In this document: piece by piece, positions 32,888 through 45,500 of the stretch | Layout of the letters: every line of letters starts with the position of its first letter | Numbering within the stretch: position 1 is the stretch's first letter | DNA from: Nymphalis io | Lineage: Eukaryota; Arthropoda; Insecta; Lepidoptera; Nymphalidae | DNA length: 64,000 nucleotides | Reading direction: 5' to 3' | NCBI RefSeq assembly: GCF_905147045.1 | Contig: NC_065903.1 | Location: forward strand, 10,974,001-11,038,000 | Translations under genes and position numbers: made by a program | The notes under the pieces: model-generated | The model's database searches: none | Told to the model about the DNA's origin: nothing | Seen by the model: only the letters and a program-made list of their open reading frames with translations

Positions 32888-34989
32888 CTGTAAATTATTA
32901 CAAAATTAAAATAAATTGATTAATTTACGTCTAGTTAGCTATATATTATACAATATTTACGTTTAGCGTATGTTAAGCAGCTTATCCCCTTTATTAACGT
33001 ATTCATATTTTATAATTAACCTGGGTAAATGATTTCAAAATAAATTCTGTACTTAATTTTATTTTTTAAATATAGGTTACATTTATTGTTGACATTTGAG
33101 TTTTGACAATAGACTATACAGATAACAGAATCTTTCAAATGGTAAGTGCTATTTTTTATATTAAATATACGTCACATTAGTAGAAGGTGTTCTGTCTCTT
33201 TCTACACGAAATGTTTAAAAAATATTACAACTGTACTTACAATTTACAACCGTATTATTATTTTTATCGAATCTGATCAAGTATAATATCTGATAAAATT
33301 TTTTATAATGAATACTCTCGAGGAGACTGTTCAAAGCGTAGACAGAGAAACAAATAGACGCAATGACGATTTCCTTCTCACTTACACAAGAAAGAGAACG
33401 AAAATTACGTTACAAATGGTTTAGGCAGAGATACAATTATCAAATCTTTTGTCCCTTATCGCGTAACCAGTTTTAGTGTTTGTTTCTCTACTCATGTTGT
33501 GAAACAAACTTGACAGTTGGTGCGTTGATTGTATTTTTTGTTAAATTTTTGCTTATTTTTATGTTAAAAAACGATTCTAATCCAATGAAAATGCCGAGAA
33601 ACAAACCTTATATCATATCGAAGGTTTTGCAATGGTGCATTGTGGTATTATTTAATGTTAAAGCGATAGCAAGAAGAAAATTGCCGGCGTGTGTTTTCAC
33701 ATGTAAGTACGACTATGTTGTCCCTAAATATAGATTCTCAGTGATGTTTATTTATGCCATAGCATGACGGAACCTTATATTGCATTAAAATCCTGAAGAT
33801 AATAGGATTTTCCAGTTTTTATCATTAATAACTTATAATTATTTATCATGTAAGTGCTGCCAGCGTCATCTAAAAAAAATGTCCCGATTTTTGATAAAAA
33901 ATATCGACTCGTCGACAATGTAAACAAATAAATACGGAGTCCAATAATAACCTAAAGTGCTCTGTTATATGTAAATGTGTTATTTTAATTTATTCGTTCT
34001 CCTATTTATAATTTCCTAACGACAACATTATTTAACATTCTTCATGAATTTATAATATTATTAGATTCCGAGTCAATAGGTTAACATAAAATTATATATG
34101 TGGCAGCCATTCTTTATTAATAATTTAATTGAGTGTTTTAGATTTCAACATCTGAGGAGAATGCTAATCCAGTACCATAAAATATGCTGAAGTACTATTG
34201 ATAAAGGAAACAAAAAACAAAAAATGCGACGAATTTTGGGTGTAGTGGACAAAAAAAATATTTCAATTATAAAAATGTATAATAAATATTAAAAAACAAA
34301 ATTTAATAACCTTATTATGTTTTAATAAAATCCTGAAAATCTCCCAAAACAGGGAATGCATTTACTATGGCAACATTATACGCAACATTGACAAACTATC
34401 TCTGTCTCAGATTGATTGTTTTCTGGAGTAACTCTTTCACAAATTTATTAACAAGTTTATATTAATGGATTTAAATTCCTATAAACTTATGTTCATTAAA
34501 AATACATTGTATTAACTAGTACAAAAGATGAACTTCGTGGCGTGCATGGGAAAACAATTACTTTAAACGGGAAATTCCGGTGAACGCACATTCAAATGTT
34601 ACTACTAGCTTTGGTTTTTTTTATTGTTGACACAGCTGTTTATTTATTTAATGAAGAATCGCTTTTTTACCATAGGTAATAAAATTTTCAAAGTATCATT
34701 ATATTTTTTTGAATAGTAATGTGTTGAGAAATATTATTCAAATAAAAAAAAAAAATTGTTATCTTTAGTAGAGACAAAAAGACTTTAAATAATACATTTC
34801 ATTCAAAAGAGGTTAAATAATACATTTTTTAAATAAATGTATTTTGAAATTTTATTATTATTTATACAAATTAAGTAAAACTTAGTAGTTTAATACTCTT
34901 TGAAATATAGTAGTACTAGCAACACCATTATTATTTGTTGTCATTTTTGTGTGAAAAACGGAGTGATATCATACGTGTAGTCGCTTTAC
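32888..34989. other. AT-rich interval between divergent genes
   Basis: It should contain the first exon and promoter of mRpL52 (minus strand) and possibly the promoter of the Nmda1-like gene (plus strand). I cannot place either with certainty. The frame 33480-33767 shows no family features. Confidence 0.4.
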
Positions 34990-35079
34990 CAAGATTTATA
35001 TACTTTCTGTATTTTTGGATGTGATTGTTTGTGATTCACACTACATATACCTTTTCGGATTTTGAGACGAACAAAGAAG
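34990..35079 (+). promoter_or_regulatory. candidate 5' untranslated exon of the Nmda1-like gene
   Basis: ACGAACAAAGAAG followed by a strong donor GTAAGTG at 35080, in a context with no long frame, could be a non-coding first exon. The next good acceptor (TTTTTCTTCTTACAG) is at 36533-36547, just before the first ATG. The start of the exon is not determined. Confidence 0.3.
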
Positions 35080-36547
35080 GTAAGTGAAAATATTATATTA
35101 TAAAAAACATCCCTTACAAGGATCGATGAAAAGTTGCGCCATTCATTCGGCAGTCTAGTACTTTCCACATATATGTTGTAGAAGACTATAATTAAAACAA
35201 TAATTATCGAATTTTCAAATATTATTCAGGCTTTTAAATCAAATAAAATGGCTTTTTTTACTTATCGATAAAAATCGCCATTGTCTTAAAAGTTGAATCA
35301 TTAATATTGCATTAAGATATTTTATTGCGTCGGTATTCATGGCGAAGCGATCAATAACAGCTGGTATACTAATATAATTTCTCATATTTATGCGTGTTAT
35401 TATGTACCTCAAACCTGGTAGCTTACTTGATGTGATAATTATAAATATTGTGTAATTAATTTAGGAGATATCCTGTCGAGTTAAATATAATTTATGGAAC
35501 TTAACAAGGCAGATATAGAAAATTAAAAGAAATGAGTACAAAATTATCGAAGTTATTTAAATAATTTGCTTTTATGATGCCTCTAATTGTGTTAAAATTA
35601 AGCAAAATGTATATTTTACAATTTAAATTGCTAGCTAATTAATTGTAATTATTAAAACAATGACTTTCAATGCCATGTGTATTGCATTTATGTTGACACT
35701 TAAAACACTGCAATCAAATTGAAAGGAAAAATAACCTCAAAATGAGTTATATGGCGCAATGAAAATAATAAACACTTAAAATAAACAAATAAAAAGTAGT
35801 ATCTTGGGATACTTAGCTTTTATATTTAATAGACTTTTAAAAAGCAGCTCCAACAAGACAGTATTTAAGTCAATTTACTATTTTCAATGTTTGTAATCTT
35901 TTAAACTATAAATGGGAAATCAATAACATTCTATAATTCAACATGAAGATCCTCTATATCTATGACCTAGTTGTATATAAGAAATCTTACATTTAAATAA
36001 TGATTTTTTAAAGTAAACTTCATATGACTCAGCATAAAAAACTAAATTTCTATTTGGAAATTAAATCAAATTATGCCTAATCAAACATTGTTGTATAATC
36101 TTTTAATATACGTCTGATAAATACACATAACCAAAGATTGCTTTGAATTTGAAATATTTTATAAAAACCATAACATTACAACTATTTGTTTTTCATTCTT
36201 GATAGATTTATAGAAACAATACTTTAAGTACCTTGAACTTTTAAAATGTACCTCCAACTAGTTCTAAACATATGTCATATTTCTATTTGTCATCGGGTTC
36301 AAATGCAAGCAAGCTCTGCTGAGTTTTTCTGAGCCCTTGAGCTATCATTAAATCAGACCAGGACAATGTTAGAAATACATAACTAATAATATTTTACATC
36401 TTTTTCAGTTTATCACTCTAAAGAGCGTAAGTGCTGTGAAGTTTAATCAAAACGGCTTCCGAAAAGATAAATACATCTGATCATCCAAATTACAACACAA
36501 TGTGTATGTATACAGTTTTATTATAATTATTATTTTTCTTCTTACAG

Positions 36548-36594
36548 TATATAACGTTGGACGATGTGGCAGGGTCCAGGAGTTTATCCCGGAG
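36548..36594 (+). CDS. Nmda1-like gene, alternative first coding exon 1a
   Basis: Acceptor TTCTTCTTACAG precedes 36548 and the ATG is at 36564. It encodes MWQGPGVYPG and ends one base into the next codon. The donor is GTTTTT, which is weak. The phase (1) matches the acceptor phase of exon 2 at 49488, and the glycine/proline/tyrosine-rich sequence fits the N-terminal style of this family. The upstream acceptor implies an earlier non-coding exon. An isolated chance ORF is possible, but phase, composition and acceptor agree. Confidence 0.6.
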
Positions 36595-39500
36595 GTTTTT
36601 AATTCCATTTAATTTTCTATGTTGTGCACCTGTACCATTGTCCGAGTCATTTATTTCTGACATCCTTCATGCAAAGAAATCATTTAATTATTGAAATTTG
36701 CATTAAAGTTAGTTCATTTCAAGCACATATGACTTATAGTTTGTTTGCTAACAATAAGTATACTTGAATTTAAGTATGCCACTTCCTACTCCGAAATTAA
36801 TAATATGAATAAATTTATTGTTGTTTTATGATAGTGCTGCAGATAAAAGTAAATAAAACAGTTTGAAAAGTTTCTTCAGAATTCAATAGTTAGTTTAGAC
36901 GTTATAATTTTTAGTAAATAACATGTGCAGGATTTTTGCGATAAATGATTTATTTTGTTGGTTTAATGCAAGAATTTGTTAACATTAACTTAGTGATATT
37001 TGACATTTTGCTAACTAGCAGCTTAATAACTAGTTATTAAATATTTATTATTTACATCATTTACAATACTAACATACACAATTATAATATTTCAAAATAA
37101 CTACATATATACAGACTATAGAAATATATTGGGAGTAATTATTCTCTGTGTGTATGCACAATCAAAACGAATTTCAATTTTGTTCCATTTAATGAGTTCT
37201 TGCAATAGGTCGTTGACTTGTCACATGATATGAACAAATCACAACCACAGAAAATTGCTAGTGTTGATGCATAGTATTGTTATATGCAATTTTTGATGAT
37301 TAATTTAATGTGTTAATTTCAAAACTGCATTGCTATAACAATTAACCAATACAGAATAATATTACAATAATGCTAAATGGATATTATATGAATGTTTATT
37401 ATTTAGCTTATTATAGAAGAAAAAGTATTATAAAGTACATAACATTTAATGACTTGTTTGCACTGATCTCCTGTTACTAAAATGTTGATCAAAGTCAGAT
37501 ACTAAACTATTTTGACTTTAATACGATGACCATTGGTCGGTAGTCGGTGATGTAATAGACTACCAATGAATATTAAGTATTGATTTAAATTAATAATTAT
37601 ATTATGCAACATTTTGCATGTTAGAATATTTTTTTTTATATGTGTGTCATTTCGTTTTATTAAATGTGATGTGCTTGATGAATATATATAGCTTGTATTT
37701 GTAACTATGACTTTTGCTACGACTTTTTTGATGTCCAAAAATATTCATATGATATGTCTATTTTATTTTATTTATTATTAATTTGATAGTATTCATCATA
37801 AAGTAATAGAGTAATTGCATAGTTGAAATATATGCACTCCAGAAAGCCTACAGTTCTTTCTGGGATTTTTGTGTACATACGCACAGTTTTTCTGAGACAT
37901 ACAATTGTTTGTACACTTTTAAGGATTTAGAAACGCAATAATGAAGGATTTTGCGTATTTTGATTCGAATGGCGAGCTGCATGCCCTTTTAATTATTCCA
38001 ATCGACCAGTTCCATATGTCATTATTTTTAAAACAACGAGATAAACAATATATAGACGAAGGTGCGCGATACTTTAAAACAGAAAAATAAACTTTTCGGA
38101 ACCGACCTCGCGACGTATAGTGCTAGGTTTAGATAACAATTAATTGCTTTTTAATTATAATGTATTTCAACATTTTAAGCCATTCCGCGTTAGCATTACA
38201 GTGGAAATATCATCAGTTAAACGGTAAACTTTAATACTAGTTTTACAAAACGTTTGTAGTGTAAAATTGTATATACATACAAGGTATATAAATTCTTAGT
38301 TTCTGTGTTGGCAATTTGTCAATAGACAATATTATATCATGAAGTTCTTATTACAGTACATAAAGCTAATTCTTTTTATTCTGTAAGAACGAACTCAAAT
38401 TTCACTTGAGGGATTGTAGGATTGATGTGACCACTTACGATCAGGTGGCCTATTTTTGCTTTGTAAATATTACACTTTGGTGGGAAAGATTTTATACGTT
38501 TAATACATACGGTATAACCTATTCCGATCGAAAAAGAAGTAGATACAAGAAAAACCTATAATTATAATTAAAATCTATGGATTTTTACAATTCCATGCGA
38601 TTTGATAAAGTTATTACTCAGCCATATTATGCACTACGAACAGTTATCGATTAATTATACCGTTATTTATAATACAACACTATTCCATTTCAACTGCTTA
38701 TATCCACTTTCATTTTTTCATCTAAAATTCTGATAACAACTTCGACGACATTCAAAACGTCAGATTTTCGCGAATCCATAAAGAATATAGATGAATCGAG
38801 ATCTCGACCAATGATATCGCGTTATATCAATGTCTACATTGTTTATTCGTCTTAACTCTTGTAGGTGGAATAGGATATTGTACACACACGTGCACAAGGT
38901 GTTAATAAGGTTTATTTTAGATTACTCACGCTTCTATGGACATAATTAAAGCTTACCACATAATCATATTACGAGACGGGCGAAGATAACCTTAACCGAC
39001 TCAATCGTGGTAGCTATTACATGCATGGTAGATCCGTTTTAATTGAATAGATACAACTTACATTGTAGGTACTGATTGATTGTCTTATAATGCCCGCTCT
39101 ACATTCGCGACGCGAAAGCCTACGAAAGCGATGAGACGCAAGTGTGGTTTTGCGATTTCGCGATTGCCCTTCGCGAAGTACCCCGTTCGGTGTCGGTTTT
39201 TAGTCCCGCGACAAAGGGAATAACGCGCGTATCGCGGCCGCGATTCATGGGCGAGTGTAGCGCCGACTTTAGATTATTCATTTATCAGGAAAATAATATA
39301 CATCTTCACGATAAGACCCATAGGGACGGAGCAGTAATCCGTAATCTGGATCGAAACAGCTAGTTTAAATATATAACCGAGTTTTTGAATTAATTATAAA
39401 TAAATAAATAAAACAATATTATTTGTCCTTTTCCATACATAAAGAAAGAAACATACTCTTTTATGTTCGATAATACATTATTTTTATAATTTCACATAAT

Positions 39501-42500
39501 CGACATTGTATACAAAGTTTCATTGGAATCGGTCAAGTCGAGTTCGTGCGTGATTAATAACAAACATCTAAACACATTAGAATTAATATCACGGAATAGC
39601 TAATTATTAAAAATCAATGAGTATCTATTAATGTATGAATGAGACCTTTCAATTGAATTTTTAAACACAACTACCGGTCGTGGCAGGTATCAGGCCCTTT
39701 ATCCTTTTCTGTACCTTTGACAACGTGTATGCGAAATTTTATGAAATTCAGTTAAGAAGTTCAGTTGCGTAATAAACAAATAAATTCTCTTTCGCATTTA
39801 TTATATTTGTATTTCAATTTCAAAATGATGTAATAAAATGTAACGTGAAGCTAAGAATTTCAATTAAAATTCAATTTTTCTATTTTAACATGTTTCACAC
39901 GGTATTGAGAACCGGTTTAAATTTACATTAGTCTATTTTCGACTAATTCATTCTTATTCAATTTGATGAACGAAGATCAAGAGTATTGCTTCGTGCCTTG
40001 TGGTTTTTATATATGTTTATTTTTATTTATTAAATTTAAAGCGAATTCCCAGTATTTTTCCTTATATTATTTAAATAACTTAACTTCCTTACAAAAGTTT
40101 CATCGCAATCGAATGAATAGTTTAGGAACGCATGGAAGACAGTTTTAAAACATTCATTTTGATTTATTGAAATTAGCTTACTAGTTCTCCCAATAATTAG
40201 GACAAAGTATGCAAGAAAGGATATAACGTTTGATGGAGTACAATTTTATAATAAATTACCACCTGCTATAAACAATACCTATAAACAATGTAAGGTCAAC
40301 TAAAGGATTCAAATATCAACGCTCTCAATATATTATGGAAAATTAATACCGACCTGTAACGTTGTACGAAACTGTGTACAGTATGTTTAATATACACATG
40401 TAAGAATACCTTAGTTGTTGTTTCGTTAGCTTTTTTTTATATAGAATAGGAAGGCGGACGAGCATATGGGCCACCTGATGGTAAGTGGTCACCGACGCCC
40501 TTAGGCATTGGCATTGTAAGAAATGTCAACCATCGCTTACATAGCCAATGCGCCACCAACCTTGGGAACTAAGATTTTATGTCCCTTGTGCCTGTAATTA
40601 CACTGGCTCACTCACCCTTCAAACCGGAACAAAACAATATCGAGTACTGCTGTTTTGCGGTAGAATATCTGATGAGTGGGTGGTACCTACCCAGACGAGC
40701 TTGCACAAAGCCCTACCACCACTCGGCTTGTGTCACGGTAGCATACGAAAGCGATCCCGTGGCGCTCCTCGTTAAGACAAAAAGGGTACCGCTGGTTTTT
40801 TTAGTGGGTATTCCGATGTTCGGAGCACACTCGGCGCCTTGGACACCGGCAACCCAGTGTTGTCGGGAAGTACTCAGCTATGTGGCGACCATATGTTACA
40901 TTTTATGTTATCATATTGTTCTCATGTAAGTGACTTTGTCTTTTTGAGAACGAAGATTCTTTAAACCTTAACCAGACACGATTATATATGATTAATACAT
41001 CCATCTCTTGTTACAATTTTTCCTTGTATATAATAAATACTTGCCCGATTCAATGGAACACGTTTTACAAAAAGTGCATCTTTCAAAAACCAATTATGAC
41101 AGTCATACTTTATTATGTTCATTCAATGTTATTCGTATTGATAATTTCTGCAACCGATTTTATTATATTTTATCCTCATAAGATTAATTCCTCGTTCTTG
41201 AAGCCGGTACGTTCTATAATCTAGTTTGGTTATTAGCAGTGACCTGTGGGTTTACTCTTGTTAAATTTGTGTTATACATAGAATTGTAAATGGCCGAGAT
41301 GGCCCAGTGGTAAGAACGCGCGAATCTTAACCGATGGTCGTGGGTTCAAACCCGGGCAAGCACCACTGAATTTTCATGTGCTTAATTTGTGATTATAATT
41401 CATCTCGTGCTTTACGGTGAAGGAAAACATCGTGAGGAAACCTGCATGTGTCTAATTTCACTGAAATTCTGCCACATGTGTATTCCACCAACCCGCATTG
41501 GAGCAGCGTGGTGGAATAAGCTCCAAACCTTCTCCTCAAAAAGAGGAGAGGAGGCCTTTAGCCCAGCAGTGGGACATTCACAGGCTGTTACGGTTACGGT
41601 AGAATTGTAAATATCCTAATACCTAACATTAAAAACGGAAGCTAAACGAGGCTTTTTCCTTCTTTCTTTTCATTTCTTTATCTATATTTTATTTGAAAAT
41701 GATTTTTAAAGATTATCTCCATAAATGCCGAAAGTAGAGATAAATAAAAATATACGTAAACAATAAGTATTATAACGTTCGATAGATTTTTTAAAATAAA
41801 GATGGACGAAATGGTACCGTTTAATCTTGAAATACTTAAATAACAATATAATTGTTATTAATATTTGTAATTTTAACCCGTTTCGAAGATACCTAGATAG
41901 ATACCCGTGTTGTTTTGGTAACAAGAAAATCGCAATGTCAAATTTAAAAAGAGCTGTTATTCTTAAATTACAGACGGAAAACAAAATTAAATTTATTTGC
42001 ATAGATTAAAAAAAAGATAATAAATAGATTTGCAGTTACAAAATGTTGGTGGGAAACGTTTGGTCTACTATTTACCTCTATGTCATAAGTTTCCTTGTAT
42101 ATATTGTATGACAGTTATTATTGTCAAGAAATTCCCAAGTGTAAGTAACGAGTGACACACACCCGTGCTTCGCTGAACACGTATGGTTGGTGTTGCGTCT
42201 GAACTGTTTTCTATACGCGTCGGATTTTCCGACATGTCCCATAACATTATTACAGTGAGGGAATAAAGAGTGCATCCTTTTTTTTATCGCTGGAGAAACG
42301 CTTTATGCGTTTCCCCCGCGGGATCAGGGGGGCGGGTTCGCCGGTGTCCAAGGCGCCTAGTGCGTCTCCAACATCGGAATACCCACTAAAAAACAAGCAT
42401 TACCCTTTCAGTCTTAACGTGGAGCGCCACAGAATCGCTTGCGCATGCTACTACGGTAGCAAAAGAAAAGAGTGCACCCTGATTTGACATCACTGTGCAC

Positions 42501-45500
42501 GCGAATTTTCTGAAAAGTTGACTAATTTTTATGATTATCCGCCACCTATAACTAAAAATTAAGAAATGAGTAATTGAATGAGTCGGTTATCTTATTTCAT
42601 TGGCTTATCTTTATGAGTAATTCTATTTTTATTTATCTGAATGCATGTCTGGGAAATGGGGAAGATCGATCATTAAAGAGCGGAGGCGTCGGAGCTGTGA
42701 CACATCGTTTGTGACGTCACGTCGTTTAATGTAAAATCAATATGAACAGTTCATGCAACGAATGTAACTAAGCTAGAAATGGTACAATATTTTTAGTCTG
42801 TGGTCTGTATATGATACTAAAGTAGAAAGTACTTACGAAGTAGTCCCTAAAGGTGGTATTTTTATAAAGATGTAAAATAGTATACTTTTATCAAATGTGC
42901 TCTTCACTTTTGAATGATTTTCCAAGATTGAATTAATTTTAAAGTTATCACCGGTCCGAAACTTATTAGTAACTTATTAGCTACATCATAAGAGGGTTTT
43001 TTTGTATTGTTTATTTTGCTATTATTTTATTATATTGGATTATATTAATCCAATGTCACGTGTGATGGAGAAGACAAAGGATCGGTGGGGTCGAGATAAC
43101 AGAATCAATTAAAGGTTAAGTGGGAGTTTATTAATCAATGTCCACCACTATATATATATATATATATTGTCTTTTAGGTTAGGTTAGTTTAGTTTTATTT
43201 ATTTATTTTTACTTGTAATCAACAGCGTTACAAAAATGGTTGTACAGTTATTACTCATTACTGAAGTAAGGCCACATAGGATTAAAATTTTATAATAAGA
43301 AGCTTCAGAAAAAATAAAAGTATAGACATAGTATAAGTATTTATATTTACAGTAAAAAAATAAAATAAAAACATTCTTGCTTAATATTATTGCGAGTCTT
43401 CGTATGTATTATTTGTGTTTGTGTTCACTTGTTTGTGTGTGTGTGTGTGTGTGTTATATTAAAAAAAATGCGTCGTTCATTATTAATTTTTCGACATTTT
43501 ACAATATGGCTTGGGTTATTATAAATTACCCGACATAATTCAGCATTGAATTTGCTGAAGACGATCAAAACGTCAGAATTGGACGTTCGCGTTTATTCAA
43601 ATAAACTGCTACAAAAACATTTCTCAGCGGGTTTTTAGCTTAACGCTGGTTTCTCCTTCTGTCATCGTTAATTTGTCATTCGTAAGAAGAAGACACATTG
43701 TTTAATAAATCATTCCCTAAACAACATTATATAGGTTAAGCCAAATATATTTATTTGTTAAATATAATGCGTATTTGTATATAAAAACAAATATTAATAG
43801 CTTGGCAGCCCGTCAAGGATGCAAGTATCGATTTGACTTAATACACGTTCTATTGAAGAAACTCGTTTCATGTTTAAATATATAATGTGCTTAGACGATT
43901 GTATTTGTGTCTACAAATTTATATGCTTTTTTAACTAATGTTAAAAAGTTAACAAAAACACATACGTAATATATATTGAGAAAAATTCAGTATAATTTCG
44001 ATCCTTAAAAAATTTAGTAAATAACAAGACGGCCCGGCAAATGTGGAACATCGAAATCAAAAGACGAATTAAATAAATATTAAATTAAATTAAATGCAAA
44101 CATAAAGTTTCGTTAACCAAATATAATGTATTTTTCTTATTGTTATAAAAATAAATAGCAACTATTTATAATGCATGCAAGGAAATGGAGAGTGGCGTTG
44201 GATATGACATATTCTTATGACGTCATACCCCCCTCGGGTATGACGTCATAAGAATATGTCGTTTGACGTCTCGGCATACGAGTCGATCTAACTCCCAAAT
44301 CGCGTCAATACACATTTCACATCAATAAAGAAAATTCGACTACATTTTAAGACATTTACTTTATCAATATAATATACTTTATGTTAAATGTATCTGTAAA
44401 ACAATATTGAGATATTGAGATTTTAATCAGTGAAATCCAGAGGTTTAAAGAATTATAATAAAAATATACTTAGGTTTCAACGTATACATATATATTTTGT
44501 CTGAATGTACAATTCAGTCGTATGATAATATATCAACGCCATATAAATATATGATACACTTGTTTTTATATTAAAATGTCAGGCTAGTCATTTTCTCTCT
44601 TATCTCATGTTTATCATGCAAACAGATATGACTAGAAAACGTATGACTCTCATACGAAGGTTTCTCTAGAAAGTTCGAAAGTTGTAAGTATACGTTTCGT
44701 GTTGTCTTCAAAACGTTTCGAGCTATAACAAAAATAATCGATAAAGTGTCGCCGTTTCATTAAACATGTACAGAAATAAAACAAGTTTATACATTTTAAA
44801 ATATTTCTATGGAAATTATAACATTTTTATCTTCTTGTTTTTATTTTATGTATACTGGTTACGTTGTATATGGTTCAGTCAAAATTCATTAATTAGATTA
44901 AATTAATTTTAAATCCCTTTGCATTTTTACACGATTACGAATTTAAAAGGCTTTTGACTAAAACCACATAGGTAAGGTTTAGTGTAGGCGTATATCGTAT
45001 TTTTTTTTTTATATGTCCGGGATGGCAAATGACTCTACTCCACCTGATGGTAAGTGGTAGTAGAGTCCAAACGCGACGACGGCCAGTACAGTCGGGAAGA
45101 ATGTTCTGTACTAGCCGTCACCGCCTTGCCGGCCCGCAAGATGCCTCTTCACGCCTCGTTTGAAGGAACCCGGGTTGTAAGAGGAAGGGAACACGTGAGC
45201 TGGTAAGGAATTCCATTTTTTGGTAGTGCGACAAAGAAAGGAGTTGCCAAATTTCTTTGTGCGCGATGGAATTGATGTCACAGTTAGGCGGTGACATCGA
45301 GAACCATTGACATCGTTAATCATTTACATCAATTCCATCAATACAGACGAATTGACATCGTTAATCGTCTTATCCATCTATCTTCCAGATAAGATCGACA
45401 AGACAATATGATCCTTATAGTGACTTTACATACATGGCACATATATATAACAGATATTAACCTAACGTAATGACTTTTGTTAGGAGTTTGTATTAATCGT

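Noticed and set aside
33138..33145. ATG followed directly by GTAAGTGC on the plus strand, a possible one-codon first exon
   Set aside because: No matching downstream exon could be found, so it is not supported beyond a chance donor site.
33480..33767. Plus-strand frame of 95 codons
   Set aside because: No motif, splice partner or composition unlike the AT-rich background. Hydrophobic and lysine-rich frames are expected by chance here.
40548..40775. Recurrent 60-residue frame (also at 2304, 10886 and 32148) that looks conserved
   Set aside because: It is the translation of the antisense strand of repeat family B. Conservation reflects the shared repeat, not a protein.
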